Assembly: GCA_903918755.1 (NCBI GenBank)
Contig: CAIXFN010000067.1
Span: forward strand, 19,129-83,128
Length of the DNA stretch: 64,000 bases
Source: an uncultured Pedosphaera sp.
Lineage (GTDB): Bacteria; Verrucomicrobiota; Verrucomicrobiia; Limisphaerales; Pedosphaeraceae
Direction of reading: 5' to 3'
Shown: positions 46,824 through 56,259 of the stretch, in pieces
How the letters are laid out: each line of letters starts with the position of its first letter
Position numbering within the stretch: the stretch's first letter is position 1
The notes under the pieces: generated by a model
Told to the model about the DNA's origin: nothing
Databases searched by the model: none
What the model saw: the letters and a program-made list of their open reading frames with translations, nothing else
Position numbers and translations under genes: made by a program

Positions 46824-49436
46824 ATGAATATCAGGAACTTGTTGCTCACCGGGCTGATCTCGCTCGGACTGGCCACGGCCGCAACTGCCGCCACCAATGA
46901 CGTTGGTGCATTGCTCCAAAAAGGCTTGTTCGAGGAGGAAGCCACCCACCATCTGGACGCGGCCATCCGCGCATACCAGGCCGTCGTGGTCCAGACGGAT
47001 CAGGACCACCAATTCGCCGCCACCGCGGTTTTCCATCTGGCCGAATGCTATCGTAAACTCGGCCAGACCAATGAAGCCGCCGCGCATTACCAGCGCATCC
47101 TCCGTGACTTCTCCGACCAGACGGAACTCGTCCGGTTGAGCCGGGCCAATCTCGGCCCCGCCGCCAGCCCCGTTGTCGAGGCTTCCAAATCGGTCGCCGC
47201 CGCCCCGGTCACTTCCGAGGCGGACGAGATCAAACGCATCCAAACCCTGATCAAGGAAAGCCCGGACTTGATCAACGCGGAATACACCTCTGCTGGTGGT
47301 ACGAGCGTGCGTTCCCCCCTGCACTTGGCCGCCCGTGATGGCTCCCTCAACTTGGCGCGCTTTCTCCTGACCAACCGCGCCAATCTCAACCTCCCCGATA
47401 GCGGCGGTCGCCTGCCGTTGCACGTTGCCGTGCTCTTCAGCCATCCCGACGTGGTCGAACTATTCCTCGATCAGGGCGCCGATCCCAACGCCCCGGAAGC
47501 CAATAAGGACCAATTCACGGCCCTTCATCGGGCGGTAGATCGCGGTTCCAAAGCCCTGGCGGAAGTGCTGCTGACTCACCAGGCAAACGTCAATGCCGTG
47601 GATGCTTCCGGCAACACGCCCCTTCATGCCGCGGCCGGCCGGGGTTTTCGCGCCGTTGCCGAAGTGCTGCTCAGCCAGGGCACCAAGTTGGATCTGCCGA
47701 ATACCGATCAAGCCACTCCGCTGATGATCAGCGTCCAATCGAACATGCTGGCGATGGCCGAATTCCTCCTCTCCCAAGGGGCCGCCGTAAACTATGGCGA
47801 GGACACCGGTCGCACCGCTCTCGTTCGTGCCGTGGAGTTGCAGCGACCAGAGTTTGTCCGGCTCCTCTTGGCGCGCGGGGCCAAGGTCAACGCCTTCCGG
47901 CCAGAGAACTCTGAGTATAACGCTGGGTATGGTCCCCTGCACGCCGCTGTGGAAAAGCTCAATCCGGAACTCGTGCGCTTGCTGCTTGCTGCCGGGGCTG
48001 ATCCTAACGCCATCGCCGCCTCCTTCTGGCAGGGTTTTGGGTGGCCGGTAAACTCACCTTCCGGTGGGGGCTCTACCCGTCCTCCTGGAGTCGGGGTTCC
48101 CATCGGCATTCCCGGAGCTCCCGGATCCATGCCAGGCTATCCCGCATCGAACCAAACCCCGCTCACCCCTTTGCTCCGGGCCGCGACCCTCGATGCCCGG
48201 GAAATTGCGGACTTGCTGCTCCAGGCCAAGGCAGTGGTGGATGCCCGGGTCGTATCCAGCGGAGCGACGCCGCTCATGCTGGCGGCGCAATATGGCAAGT
48301 CCGAACTTGTTACCCTGCTGCTGGCTTCCGGAGCTGAGGTGGACGCTACTGACCGGACCCACCACACGGCACTTCATTATGCCATGCTATCCGGCTCGGC
48401 CAGCAACGCCATGATACTCCTGGCTCACGGCGCCGGGGTGGATTTAGTGGACGATACCGGGGCCACGGCTTTGCATTATGCGGCTTATAACGGTCGGCCG
48501 GATCTTGTCGCCTTGCTGATGAGTCAAGGGGCGAATGTCCGCCTCATGAACAACCTGGGACTCTCCGCCTTGGACCTCGCCTTGAACCGTAACCCGCAGG
48601 GCAACAACGATTTCTCCAACAACCTCTCCAACAACCTCAAAGGGGTCGCAGCACTCCTGCGCCAGCATGGCGCGCTGAGCTATGCGGAAAGCTTCACCCT
48701 CCGGGTCACCCGCGGCGTCAGTTCGCCCCTGGAGATTTTTCGGCGCGATCGGGGTGGCCTGGACCGCCACACCCTCTTTGAGCTTCTGGCGGAGTTGTAT
48801 TCGGGGAATTCGGTACCAAGAGGGGGCGTGAGCGGCGGCTTTAAATACGGTGAAGTTCACAATAACTTTCGCTTCCCCGATTTCGACCGGATTGAGATCA
48901 CCCGCTTGACTCCTGCGGGGACCAAGGAAAAACTAAAGGTGGCAGTAGAGCATGCCTTGCGCGTTGGCGATTGTGCCGGGGATATCCCGTTGGAATGGGG
49001 CGATATTGTGGAAATCCCCGAGCAAGACCACCGCCTGGATATCCAGTGGCAGCAATTGCCGGATGACGTCATTCACACCCTCATTGGCTGTCTCGGCCGT
49101 CCGGTACGGTTGCTGGTGAAGGATCAGGACCTGACCATCACCTTGTATCCAGTCCTCCGGGATCAGTCTCTCCACTTTGGCAGTCAAGTCGCCCCGGCGA
49201 CTGGTGCTCCCCCCAGCGCAGCCGCGCCGGCGGAATCCTTGGGCTTTTATTTGAACCGACTGGTGCGGTCCTCGAATCTCCTCCGCGCATCCTCGGATTT
49301 GACCCGGGTAAAGGTCAAACGGGTCGGTGCCGACGGGAAACCCGCCACGGAAGTGGTCTTCAACTTGGAGACCAGCGAAAACAACGATCTTTGGCTCCGG
49401 GCCGGTGATGTGGTCGAAGTTCCCGAAAAGCCCTGA
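46824..49436 (+). CDS. Exported TPR-ankyrin-SLBB-like protein
   Basis: An 870-residue protein with a signal peptide (MNIRNLLLTGLISLGLATA). Residues ~25-110 look TPR-like (AFHLAECYRKLGQTNEAAAHYQ). Residues ~160-620 hold roughly ten ankyrin repeats of the form TPLHAAAGRG..AEVLLSQG. They are interrupted at ~400-440 by a Gly/Pro-rich spacer. The last ~230 residues contain two stretches ending in GDIVEIPE and GDVVEVPE, typical of SLBB folds in polysaccharide export proteins. Its position right after a kinase/regulator pair suggests shared control. Probably periplasmic, acting through protein-protein contacts; function unknown. Confidence 0.8.
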   Translation: MNIRNLLLTGLISLGLATAATAATNDVGALLQKGLFEEEATHHLDAAIRAYQAVVVQTDQDHQFAATAVFHLAECYRKLGQTNEAAAHYQRILRDFSDQTELVRLSRANLGPAASPVVEASKSVAAAPVTSEADEIKRIQTLIKESPDLINAEYTSAGGTSVRSPLHLAARDGSLNLARFLLTNRANLNLPDSGGRLPLHVAVLFSHPDVVELFLDQGADPNAPEANKDQFTALHRAVDRGSKALAEVLLTHQANVNAVDASGNTPLHAAAGRGFRAVAEVLLSQGTKLDLPNTDQATPLMISVQSNMLAMAEFLLSQGAAVNYGEDTGRTALVRAVELQRPEFVRLLLARGAKVNAFRPENSEYNAGYGPLHAAVEKLNPELVRLLLAAGADPNAIAASFWQGFGWPVNSPSGGGSTRPPGVGVPIGIPGAPGSMPGYPASNQTPLTPLLRAATLDAREIADLLLQAKAVVDARVVSSGATPLMLAAQYGKSELVTLLLASGAEVDATDRTHHTALHYAMLSGSASNAMILLAHGAGVDLVDDTGATALHYAAYNGRPDLVALLMSQGANVRLMNNLGLSALDLALNRNPQGNNDFSNNLSNNLKGVAALLRQHGALSYAESFTLRVTRGVSSPLEIFRRDRGGLDRHTLFELLAELYSGNSVPRGGVSGGFKYGEVHNNFRFPDFDRIEITRLTPAGTKEKLKVAVEHALRVGDCAGDIPLEWGDIVEIPEQDHRLDIQWQQLPDDVIHTLIGCLGRPVRLLVKDQDLTITLYPVLRDQSLHFGSQVAPATGAPPSAAAPAESLGFYLNRLVRSSNLLRASSDLTRVKVKRVGADGKPATEVVFNLETSENNDLWLRAGDVVEVPEKP

Positions 49437-49477
49437 TGGAATCCACCGCCCGCCTTTCCCGGTGGGCGGGTCACTGC

Positions 49478-49517
49478 CAAAAACAAAACGGGGGGCGAGC
49501 GACCTCGCTCACCCCCC
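49478..49517 (-). terminator. Rho-independent terminator of the FKBP gene
   Basis: On the minus strand a stem GGGGGG-T-GAGCG pairs with CGCTC-G-CCCCCC around a 4-nt loop (49490-49517) and is followed by GTTTTGTTTTT. It lies 55 nt after the FKBP stop. The T-rich tail makes this a convincing intrinsic terminator. Confidence 0.75.
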
Positions 49518-49571
49518 TTCACAAATCCGCCCGCCAAGCCCGCCAGGCGCGCTTGGCAACGGTTGGTTAAA

Positions 49572-50606
49572 TTACTGGTTGCCCTTTTCCTTCGCCTTTT
49601 CCTTCTCAATATCTTCGGGCTTCAGGGTCTTGATTTGCTCGCCGCGCTTCAGGCCTTCCGCGGAGGGGACCTTGATGATATCGCTGGTCAGCGGCTGGGT
49701 GGCGGGGGGAGGGGTCGGCGGGGCTTCGATCTTCACGAGTTCCACATCAAACAGCAGGGTGGAACCAGCCGGAATGGGGGGATTACCCGGGCGGCGGTTG
49801 TCGCCATAGGCGAGGTTCGACGGGATGGCCAACTGCCATTTCGCACCCGGCTTCATCATCAGCAACGCCTCGGTCCAGCCGGCGATGACGTTCTTCAAGC
49901 CGAACACCGCGGGCTTGTTGCCGTTCTTCAACGTGCTGTCAAATTCCGTTCCATCAATGAACGTTCCGCGGTAGATCACACTCACGCGATCCGTGTCCTT
50001 GGGACTCTCGCCCGCGCCTTCTGCCAGTACCTTGTATTGCATCCCGCTGGGCAGCTTCTTCACGCCCGGCTTCGTGGCATTTACATCCAGGAACTTCTGG
50101 CCGTCTTCCTTGTTCTTGACGGCTTCGATCTTGTCTTCCGCCGCCTGCTTCTCCATCGCGATTTTTTGCTTTTCGCGTTGCTTGGCTTGCAATTCCTGTT
50201 GGAATTTGCCCAGCACCGCGCGCATTTCGTCCGGCGAAACCGCGCTCGGAGTGCCGTTGAGGGCATCGGCGAAGCCTTTGATGACGGCATCCATGTTGAC
50301 TTCCGCTTCGGCCCGCTTCAGGCCATTGCTCAAACCCAGACCCGCGCTCAGGCCGTTGCCGTAGTTGATCTTGGCAACGGTGGTGCCCTTCAGCGCTTCG
50401 GTGAATCCGGCGATGGCTTCCGGGGTCACACTGGCATTCATGCTCTTCAGATTATTGCTGACCGAGCTGCCTGTATTCATGCCAATGGCATAGGCCACCT
50501 TGTCCGCTTCGGACATGCCCGGTTTCGCTTCGGGCTTCTTGTCCTGCGCCAGCGCGGCGGCGGCCAAAAGCCCGAGTCCACAGACCGCAAAAAGATGTAA
50601 TTTCAT
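49572..50606 (-). CDS. FKBP-type peptidylprolyl isomerase (FkpA/Mip-like)
   Basis: An exported 344-residue isomerase/chaperone. Signal peptide MKLHLFAVCGLGLLAAAALA. N-terminal dimerisation region typical of Mip/FkpA (DKVAYAIGMNTGSSVSNNL; two related 60-residue halves), then a long charged helix (EKQKIAMEKQAAEDK), then the FKBP domain at about 180-285 (VSVIYRGTFIDGTEFDST, GWTEALLMMKPGAKWQLAIPSNLAYGD). A Pro/Lys-rich tail follows. It shares a 150-nt upstream region with divergent prc. Confidence 0.92.
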   Translation of the reverse strand: MKLHLFAVCGLGLLAAAALAQDKKPEAKPGMSEADKVAYAIGMNTGSSVSNNLKSMNASVTPEAIAGFTEALKGTTVAKINYGNGLSAGLGLSNGLKRAEAEVNMDAVIKGFADALNGTPSAVSPDEMRAVLGKFQQELQAKQREKQKIAMEKQAAEDKIEAVKNKEDGQKFLDVNATKPGVKKLPSGMQYKVLAEGAGESPKDTDRVSVIYRGTFIDGTEFDSTLKNGNKPAVFGLKNVIAGWTEALLMMKPGAKWQLAIPSNLAYGDNRRPGNPPIPAGSTLLFDVELVKIEAPPTPPPATQPLTSDIIKVPSAEGLKRGEQIKTLKPEDIEKEKAKEKGNQ

Positions 50607-50757
50607 AAAGTGGGCGAGAATGTCCCCGAATTCGCCACAAATTTCAACTCAATAATGCATTCCCGCCGCGCAAAATAGTTGTTTGGCTTGGACGCCACCC
50701 GCGCTATATTCGCTTGAATGTGCGCTAGTCATTGGCACGGAACGCTTAAAGTTTGTT

Positions 50758-53199
50758 ATGGTGAGAAATCCATTTTTGCTGCTGCTGGTCTCCGCTGAAC
50801 TCGTCTGCCTGCCCGCCTTCGGCACGCAGCGCGCGGATGACAATCTCAAAGTTACCCTGCCCTCCGACCCCGTGCGCACCAATGTTTTCGTGCGCCCCGG
50901 ACCGGGGACCAATGATTCCAAGATCGCCCAGGTCACGAGCCAGATGCTCGAAACCGTTCATTACCTCCAGCACCCGTTCGACGCCACCATTTCCAGCCGG
51001 TTTCTCGACCACTACATCAACACCCTGGACCCGCAGCACATTCATTTCCTGCAATCCGATGTCACGGAGTTTGAGCGCTACCGCAATGAACTGGGGAACC
51101 TCACCAAACGGGGTAATACTTCCCCCGCCTATCTCATTTTCAACCGTTTCATGCAGCGACTGGAGGAACGCACCCTTTACTCGACCAACGAGCTGACGGA
51201 CGCCGGACCCTTTACCTTCACCGACACCAACCGCGTCCAACTCAACCGCAAGGACCTGCCTTTTCCCAAGGACCTCGCCGAAGCCCACCGCCTTTGGGAT
51301 GATCGCCTGCATTACGAGTACCTTCAGGAACGGCTCGGCAAGGAAAGCCGCGAAGCAGTGGCCAAGTTGCTCGTCAGCCGGAAAACCCCCCTGCAACTTG
51401 CCCTGATCTGGCATGATTTCCACCAGGATATCGTCCAGACCCTCAGCCGGCGCTACGCGCGCACCGCCCGTTATTTCCACGAATGGGATGGCGAAAAGGT
51501 CCTCGAAACTTATCTGACTGCCCTGGCCCATTCGTACGACCCGCGCTCCGACTACATGGATAAGTCCGACCTGGAAAACTTCTCCATCCAAATGAGCCTG
51601 TCGCTTTTCGGTATCGGCGCGACCCTCCAATCCGAGGACGGCTTTTGCAAGATCGCCGAGTTGAATCCCTCCGGGCCCGCTTTCAAAAGCAAAAAACTCA
51701 AAACCAAAGACCGCATTGTGGCCGTGGCCCAGACCAACCAGGAGCCGGTTGACGTCGTGGACATGGCCCTCAACAAGGTCGTCGACATGATTCGCGGCCC
51801 GAAAGGCACCGAAGTGCGTCTCACCGTCATTCCCGCGGATGCCGCGGATCCCTCCACCCGGGTCGTCATCAGCATCATCCGGGACGAAATCCACCTGGAA
51901 GACCAGCAAGCCAAGGCCCGGATCATCGACTTGCCGAATGATCAGGGTGGCACCAACCGACTGGGTGTTTTGGACCTCCCCTCCTTTTATCAAACCTTTC
52001 CCATTGCCGGCAGCACGGACAAGAACGAAGCCCGCAGCGCCACCGAAGACATCAAGCGCCTGATTGCCAAGCTCAAGCAGGAAAAGGTGGAGGGCATTAT
52101 TTTCGACCTGCGGCGCAACCCCGGCGGCTCCCTCGATGAGGCCATCAATCTCAGCGGCCTGTTCATCAAGGACGGTCCGGTCGTTATGACCAAGGATTTC
52201 AAAGGCCGCATCTATCCCGGCAACGACACGGATTCGCGGATTCAATATGACGGCCCGCTGATTCTGCTCACCAGCAAGTTCAGCGCCTCGGCCTCGGAGA
52301 TTTTGGCGGGCGCCTTGCAGGATTATGGTCGCGCCGTGATTGTGGGAGATGCTTCCACCCACGGCAAGGGCAGTGTGCAGCGCATGAGCCAGCTGGCCCC
52401 GCTGCTCGAACCCCAAGCCGGCAACCCGGATGAAAATGGCGCCTCCCTGGGGGCGTTGAAATTCACCACTTCCAAGTTTTATCGCGCGAGTGGCAACTCC
52501 ACCCAACTGACCGGGGTCATTCCTGACATCATCCTGCCCTCCATTGATGATTACCTCGAAGTCGGCGAAGCCTACCTCGACAATCCCCTGCCGCATGACG
52601 TCATCCCCACCGCCAAGTACGAAAAATTGAACCGGGTGGAACCTTATCTGCCGGAATTGCTCCGCCGCTCGAATGCCCGAGTTGCCGCCTCCAGTGATTA
52701 CTCGAATGTGAAGGAAGACATCGAGAAGGTCAAAAAGGCGCTCGCGGATAAAACCATCTCCCTTAACGAAGCCCAGCGGATTCAGGAAAAGGAAGAAGAG
52801 GAGGCGAAAGCCAAGCGGCGGGAGGAAGAGTTGAAATCCCGCAAGGAATCGCTGGAGATTGTTTACGAAATCACCCTGAAGAACGCCTTGCAGGACGGGC
52901 TTCCCTCCCCGCTCGCCCGGACAAACTCCGTCAAATTGGCCGCCGCCGGCAACCATGCCCCGTCAATTCTCAAACTTGCCGGGGGCGATACGAACATTAC
53001 GGTTATTGCCGGTGCTCCGGCCACCAATGCCGCCAGTGCCAGTATTGCGTCCAGCCCGAAGGCAGGATCCCCGGATGACGAAGAAGATGTGGAAAAACTT
53101 CCGTTGGTGGATGCCAATTTGGTGGAAGCAGAGCGCATTCTGATCGATTACGTGAGTTTGCTCACGCCGCGCACCGCCTCCATCAACAAGATCCGGTAA
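50758..53199 (+). CDS. prc: Carboxy-terminal processing (tail-specific) protease, S41A
   Basis: Periplasmic protease of the Prc/Tsp family, 813 residues from the ATG at 50758. Signal peptide FLLLLVSAELVCLPAFG. N-terminal Tsp-NTD region (PQHIHFLQSDVTEFERYRNEL), PDZ domain at about 290-360 (LSLFGIGATLQSEDGFCKIAELNPSGPA), then the S41 core with GIIFDLRRNPGGSLDEA. The serine lies in SKFSASASEIL (about 507) and the lysine in HGKGSVQ (about 536). C-terminal DUF3340-type helical region with a long charged helix (EKEEEEAKAKRREEEL). Activity is likely regulated by an adaptor lipoprotein as in NlpI-Prc; no such gene is adjacent. Confidence 0.94.
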   Translation: MVRNPFLLLLVSAELVCLPAFGTQRADDNLKVTLPSDPVRTNVFVRPGPGTNDSKIAQVTSQMLETVHYLQHPFDATISSRFLDHYINTLDPQHIHFLQSDVTEFERYRNELGNLTKRGNTSPAYLIFNRFMQRLEERTLYSTNELTDAGPFTFTDTNRVQLNRKDLPFPKDLAEAHRLWDDRLHYEYLQERLGKESREAVAKLLVSRKTPLQLALIWHDFHQDIVQTLSRRYARTARYFHEWDGEKVLETYLTALAHSYDPRSDYMDKSDLENFSIQMSLSLFGIGATLQSEDGFCKIAELNPSGPAFKSKKLKTKDRIVAVAQTNQEPVDVVDMALNKVVDMIRGPKGTEVRLTVIPADAADPSTRVVISIIRDEIHLEDQQAKARIIDLPNDQGGTNRLGVLDLPSFYQTFPIAGSTDKNEARSATEDIKRLIAKLKQEKVEGIIFDLRRNPGGSLDEAINLSGLFIKDGPVVMTKDFKGRIYPGNDTDSRIQYDGPLILLTSKFSASASEILAGALQDYGRAVIVGDASTHGKGSVQRMSQLAPLLEPQAGNPDENGASLGALKFTTSKFYRASGNSTQLTGVIPDIILPSIDDYLEVGEAYLDNPLPHDVIPTAKYEKLNRVEPYLPELLRRSNARVAASSDYSNVKEDIEKVKKALADKTISLNEAQRIQEKEEEEAKAKRREEELKSRKESLEIVYEITLKNALQDGLPSPLARTNSVKLAAAGNHAPSILKLAGGDTNITVIAGAPATNAASASIASSPKAGSPDDEEDVEKLPLVDANLVEAERILIDYVSLLTPRTASINKIR

Positions 53200-53439
53200 G
53201 CATGGCGGTGGCGCCTCAACCGGCTCCGGATTCTTGATCCTTACGCCAAAGCCAGGCTCGTCCTGGGCGCGGCTAGCCAAGGCCGTCTGCCAGAAGTATC
53301 TGTTACCCGAGAGGGCAATCGTCCTTGGCATTGCTGAATCGATGTTTCAGTACCCCGTTAGGAGCGGCATAACTCCGGTGTGCGCTTGTGCGGCGGGACC
53401 TAAACTCAATCACCTGCTGACCCGGCTTGAACGATTTTA

Positions 53440-54405
53440 CTACCCCGCCTTTGCTTTCATTCGCCGCAGGATTTCCACCACGGTCACCTCGGCGCTGTCC
53501 CCGGATTTCACCTCCACCCAATCCACGGGGGCCTGCCGTCTAAACCAGGTCAGCTGTCGCTTGGCAAATTGCCGCGTGCGGATTTTTACCGTTTCAATCG
53601 TCTCCGCCAGGTTTGCCGCGCCCCGCAAGTGGTCCACCACCTGCCGGTAGCCAATGGCCTGCATGGCCGTTCGGTTCTCCGCCAAACCGTGCGCCAACAG
53701 TTGCTCCGTCTCTGCCACCAGACCCGCGCGGAACATGGCGTCCACCCGCCTGGCAATGCGCTCCTGCAGCTCCGCCCCCGGGCGGACGAGTCCGAAAAAA
53801 AACTCCCCGGCTTGAGTTGCCCGGTCCGGCTTCCACACCGACCTCTGCTCCGAGAACGGCCGGTGGGTGAGCCGGATCACTTCCAATGCCCGGATCACCC
53901 GGCGCGGATTCAGTTGGTCAATCGCCGCAAACGCCACCGGATCCCGGGCGGCGAGTTCCCGCAAACGCTCGTCCGTGGGCATCGCTTCCAATTCCGCCCG
54001 CACCCCGGCATCGGCCGGCGGTGCGCTGCCTAATCCCTGCCGCCACGCCTGCAAATACAGGCCGGTCCCCCCGCAAAAAATCGGCACCCGCCCCCGCCCC
54101 TGGATCTCCTCGACGGCTTGTTGGGCGCGGCGCAGGAATTGGGCCGCATCGAAGGCCTCGTGCAACCCCACCACGTCCAACAGGTGATGGGGTATCCGCC
54201 GGCGTTCCTCCGCGGTTGGTTTGGCGGTGCCGATGTCCAAGCCCCGGTATACTTGCATGGAATCCGCCGAGATGATCTCCCCCTTCAGCCGCTCCGCGAG
54301 GAGCAGGGCCACCGCGGACTTTCCGACCGCCGTCGGACCCCCCAGCAGGATGGGTCGTAATTCCGGCGCTTCGTACGGTACGCTGGGTGAGGAATCCGGG
54401 GACAT
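53440..54405 (-). CDS. miaA: tRNA dimethylallyltransferase
   Basis: Adds the i6A modification at position 37 of tRNAs reading codons that start with U. The 321 residues from the ATG at 54405 include the P-loop LLGGPTAVGKSAVAL, then SADSMQVYRGLDIGTAKP (substrate Asp), FCGGTGLYLQA, LNPRRVIRALEVI, and the C-terminal TRQFAKRQLTWFR. The frame continues upstream to 54639 but those residues overlap lgt and are not family sequence. lgt ends 9 nt upstream, so the genes are co-transcribed. Confidence 0.95.
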   Translation of the reverse strand: MSPDSSPSVPYEAPELRPILLGGPTAVGKSAVALLLAERLKGEIISADSMQVYRGLDIGTAKPTAEERRRIPHHLLDVVGLHEAFDAAQFLRRAQQAVEEIQGRGRVPIFCGGTGLYLQAWRQGLGSAPPADAGVRAELEAMPTDERLRELAARDPVAFAAIDQLNPRRVIRALEVIRLTHRPFSEQRSVWKPDRATQAGEFFFGLVRPGAELQERIARRVDAMFRAGLVAETEQLLAHGLAENRTAMQAIGYRQVVDHLRGAANLAETIETVKIRTRQFAKRQLTWFRRQAPVDWVEVKSGDSAEVTVVEILRRMKAKAG

Positions 54406-54413
54406 TCCGGGGA

Positions 54414-55190
54414 TCAGGCCTTTTTCGGCAGTGGTCCGGGCCGGGGCAGGAACCAGAACAACAACCCGCCCGCCAGGAGAATACCGATGCTCACCAACTG
54501 CGCCGGAGTGGCCACTCCGCCCCAATAGTGCACCGGGTAATCGCCCCGAAAGTATTCCACCAGGGAGCGCAGCAGTGCGTATCCGATCAAATAGGCGACA
54601 AACACCTGGCCGTCGAATTGCTTGCGCCGAAATAACCACGCGAGGAACAGGTAAAAACCCAGGTTCAGTAGGGAATCATAAAGTTGCGTGGGATGCACGC
54701 CCGCCCCCCCGGTGGCGTGGGTCAGGGGAAAATGAATCGCCCAGGGCAGCTGCGTTTCGCGCCCATAACAGCATCCGTTCATCAGGCACCCGAGCCGGCC
54801 GAAGACATATCCCAGCGCAATGCTGGGTGCCATGACGTCGGCCACCTTCCACAAGGGTTGCCGTTTCAGGCGCACAAAGATCAGCCCGGAAGCAATCGCC
54901 CCGATCAACCCGCCGTAAAACACCAGCCCCCCATGCTGGATCATGAAAATCTCCGGAAAGGGATTTGCCGCGAATTGCTCGCGCCAATAGGAAATGACAT
55001 ACAACCCGCGGGCGCCAATGATGGCCCCCACGATCAACCAGGGTCCCAAGTCGGCGATGGTTTCCGCCGCAATACCTTCCCGCGCCGCCCGCCGCCCGGC
55101 CGTATAGAGACCGGCCAGAAAGCCAATCGCCACCAGGATGCCGTACCAATGAACCGCCAGACCGCCGATATGAAATGCCGTGCTTTGCAC
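54414..55190 (-). CDS. lgt: Prolipoprotein diacylglyceryl transferase
   Basis: Attaches diacylglycerol to the lipobox cysteine of preprolipoproteins. The family signature GRLGCLMNGCCYG and the HGGLVFYGGLIG motif are intact, with several transmembrane helices. The family N-terminus normally is M-x2-x-AFxIGGLxVHWYG, which matches the GTG at 55190 (VQSTAFHIGGLAVHWYG), giving 258 residues. The longer frame (from GTG 55250) would overlap the upstream gene. miaA follows by 9 nt. Confidence 0.94.
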   Translation of the reverse strand: MQSTAFHIGGLAVHWYGILVAIGFLAGLYTAGRRAAREGIAAETIADLGPWLIVGAIIGARGLYVISYWREQFAANPFPEIFMIQHGGLVFYGGLIGAIASGLIFVRLKRQPLWKVADVMAPSIALGYVFGRLGCLMNGCCYGRETQLPWAIHFPLTHATGGAGVHPTQLYDSLLNLGFYLFLAWLFRRKQFDGQVFVAYLIGYALLRSLVEYFRGDYPVHYWGGVATPAQLVSIGILLAGGLLFWFLPRPGPLPKKA

Positions 55191-55239
55191 TGGGGGGCAA
55201 CTTAAAGCCCCGTACCGACGCTGGCAAGTGGCATCCCCA

Positions 55240-56259
55240 TCACAGCCCACCGTTGGTGGTGGTCACCACCTGGGCTCCACCCGGAACGAATCCCGGGGAC
55301 GCCCGGCGGGGCGCGGCCGGCAGGGGCGGGGGTGGCAGCGGGGGCATTTGTGGCATTTGCGGCAAGCGGCGCACGAGGTTACGCCAGGCCTGCCGTTCCG
55401 CCGGTGACATTTCCTGCCAACGCCCCGCATTCTGCAAAAACTCCTCCCGCTCGCGACTGCCCAGCCCCGCGAACCGGGTGAAAGCTCGTAAACATTGCTC
55501 CCGCTGCGCCAGCGGGAGTTGCGCGAAGGATTGCAGGCTTTTCTCCATGAGCAGCCGTTCGGGTCCGGACAGCACTTTCAAAGTCCGCTCCCGTTCCGCC
55601 TCCGTCAACTTGAAGAACTGTTCGAACCGCGCGGACATTTCCTCCCGCTGCGTCTCCGGCAGCGCGCGCCAGCGTTCCAACTTGCGGGTCAGCTCCTCCT
55701 GTTCCGCGGCGGTCAGGTTGGCCGTCGCATTCGTGCCGGTGGGCGGAGTCCCGCCGGCTTGCGGGACGAAATACTGCAGGGTGCTTTCATATTCCAGCAC
55801 TTCCCGTTGCTGTTCCTTTGGCAGGCGATCCCATTGTTCCAAACGGTCCGCCACCAGTTGCCGTTCCGCCTCCGGTAGGCGCGCCAGTTGGGCCGGCCGG
55901 TTCGTGGCGGGTGACCGCATGAACTGCAGCAGGTAATAGCGCAATTCGGTGGCCCGCAAGCGCAGTTCGCGTTCTCCCGGGGCCAGGGCCTCATATTCCC
56001 GGACTTTTTCCTCCAGGCGCTTCCGCACCTCCGGGTTGTAGGCCTCCAGCAAGGTCACCCGCTCGCCATCTGTCACCGCCAGAATGCGTCGGAAAATTTG
56101 CACGGGCGAGCTGGCCGGGGAGGAGGCGGGCAGTTGGGGCGCCGGTGGCCGGGCCCCCGGGTTTCCGGGCGGGGTTTGTCCTCCTGCGGGCCTGGTGGCC
56201 ACCGCGGCCAACCCGCAGCCGATCACCAGCCAAAGCATGATCCGGCGGCAGGCGCTCAT
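55240..56259 (-). CDS. DUF3106-type repeat protein, predicted periplasmic
   Basis: A 339-residue exported protein. Signal peptide MSACRRIMLWLVIGCGLAAVATRPAGG, then a Pro-rich linker. A run of ~25-residue Leu/Glu/Arg-rich repeats of the type W-x-x-L-P-x-x-Q-R-E follows (RWRALPETQREEM; SFAQLPLAQREQCL; RWQEMSPAERQAW), which is the DUF3106 pattern. The C-terminus is Pro-rich. The ATG at 56259 overlaps the anti-sigma-like gene stop (ATGA), so it is part of the sigma operon. Possibly a periplasmic sensor or scaffold, by analogy with CpxP/Spy-like helical proteins; not proven. Confidence 0.75.
   Translation of the reverse strand: MSACRRIMLWLVIGCGLAAVATRPAGGQTPPGNPGARPPAPQLPASSPASSPVQIFRRILAVTDGERVTLLEAYNPEVRKRLEEKVREYEALAPGERELRLRATELRYYLLQFMRSPATNRPAQLARLPEAERQLVADRLEQWDRLPKEQQREVLEYESTLQYFVPQAGGTPPTGTNATANLTAAEQEELTRKLERWRALPETQREEMSARFEQFFKLTEAERERTLKVLSGPERLLMEKSLQSFAQLPLAQREQCLRAFTRFAGLGSREREEFLQNAGRWQEMSPAERQAWRNLVRRLPQMPQMPPLPPPPLPAAPRRASPGFVPGGAQVVTTTNGGL

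Noticed and set aside
53200..53439. Intergenic space between prc and miaA as a small-gene or RNA locus
   Set aside because: No ribosome site with a good frame and no strong stem-loop found.
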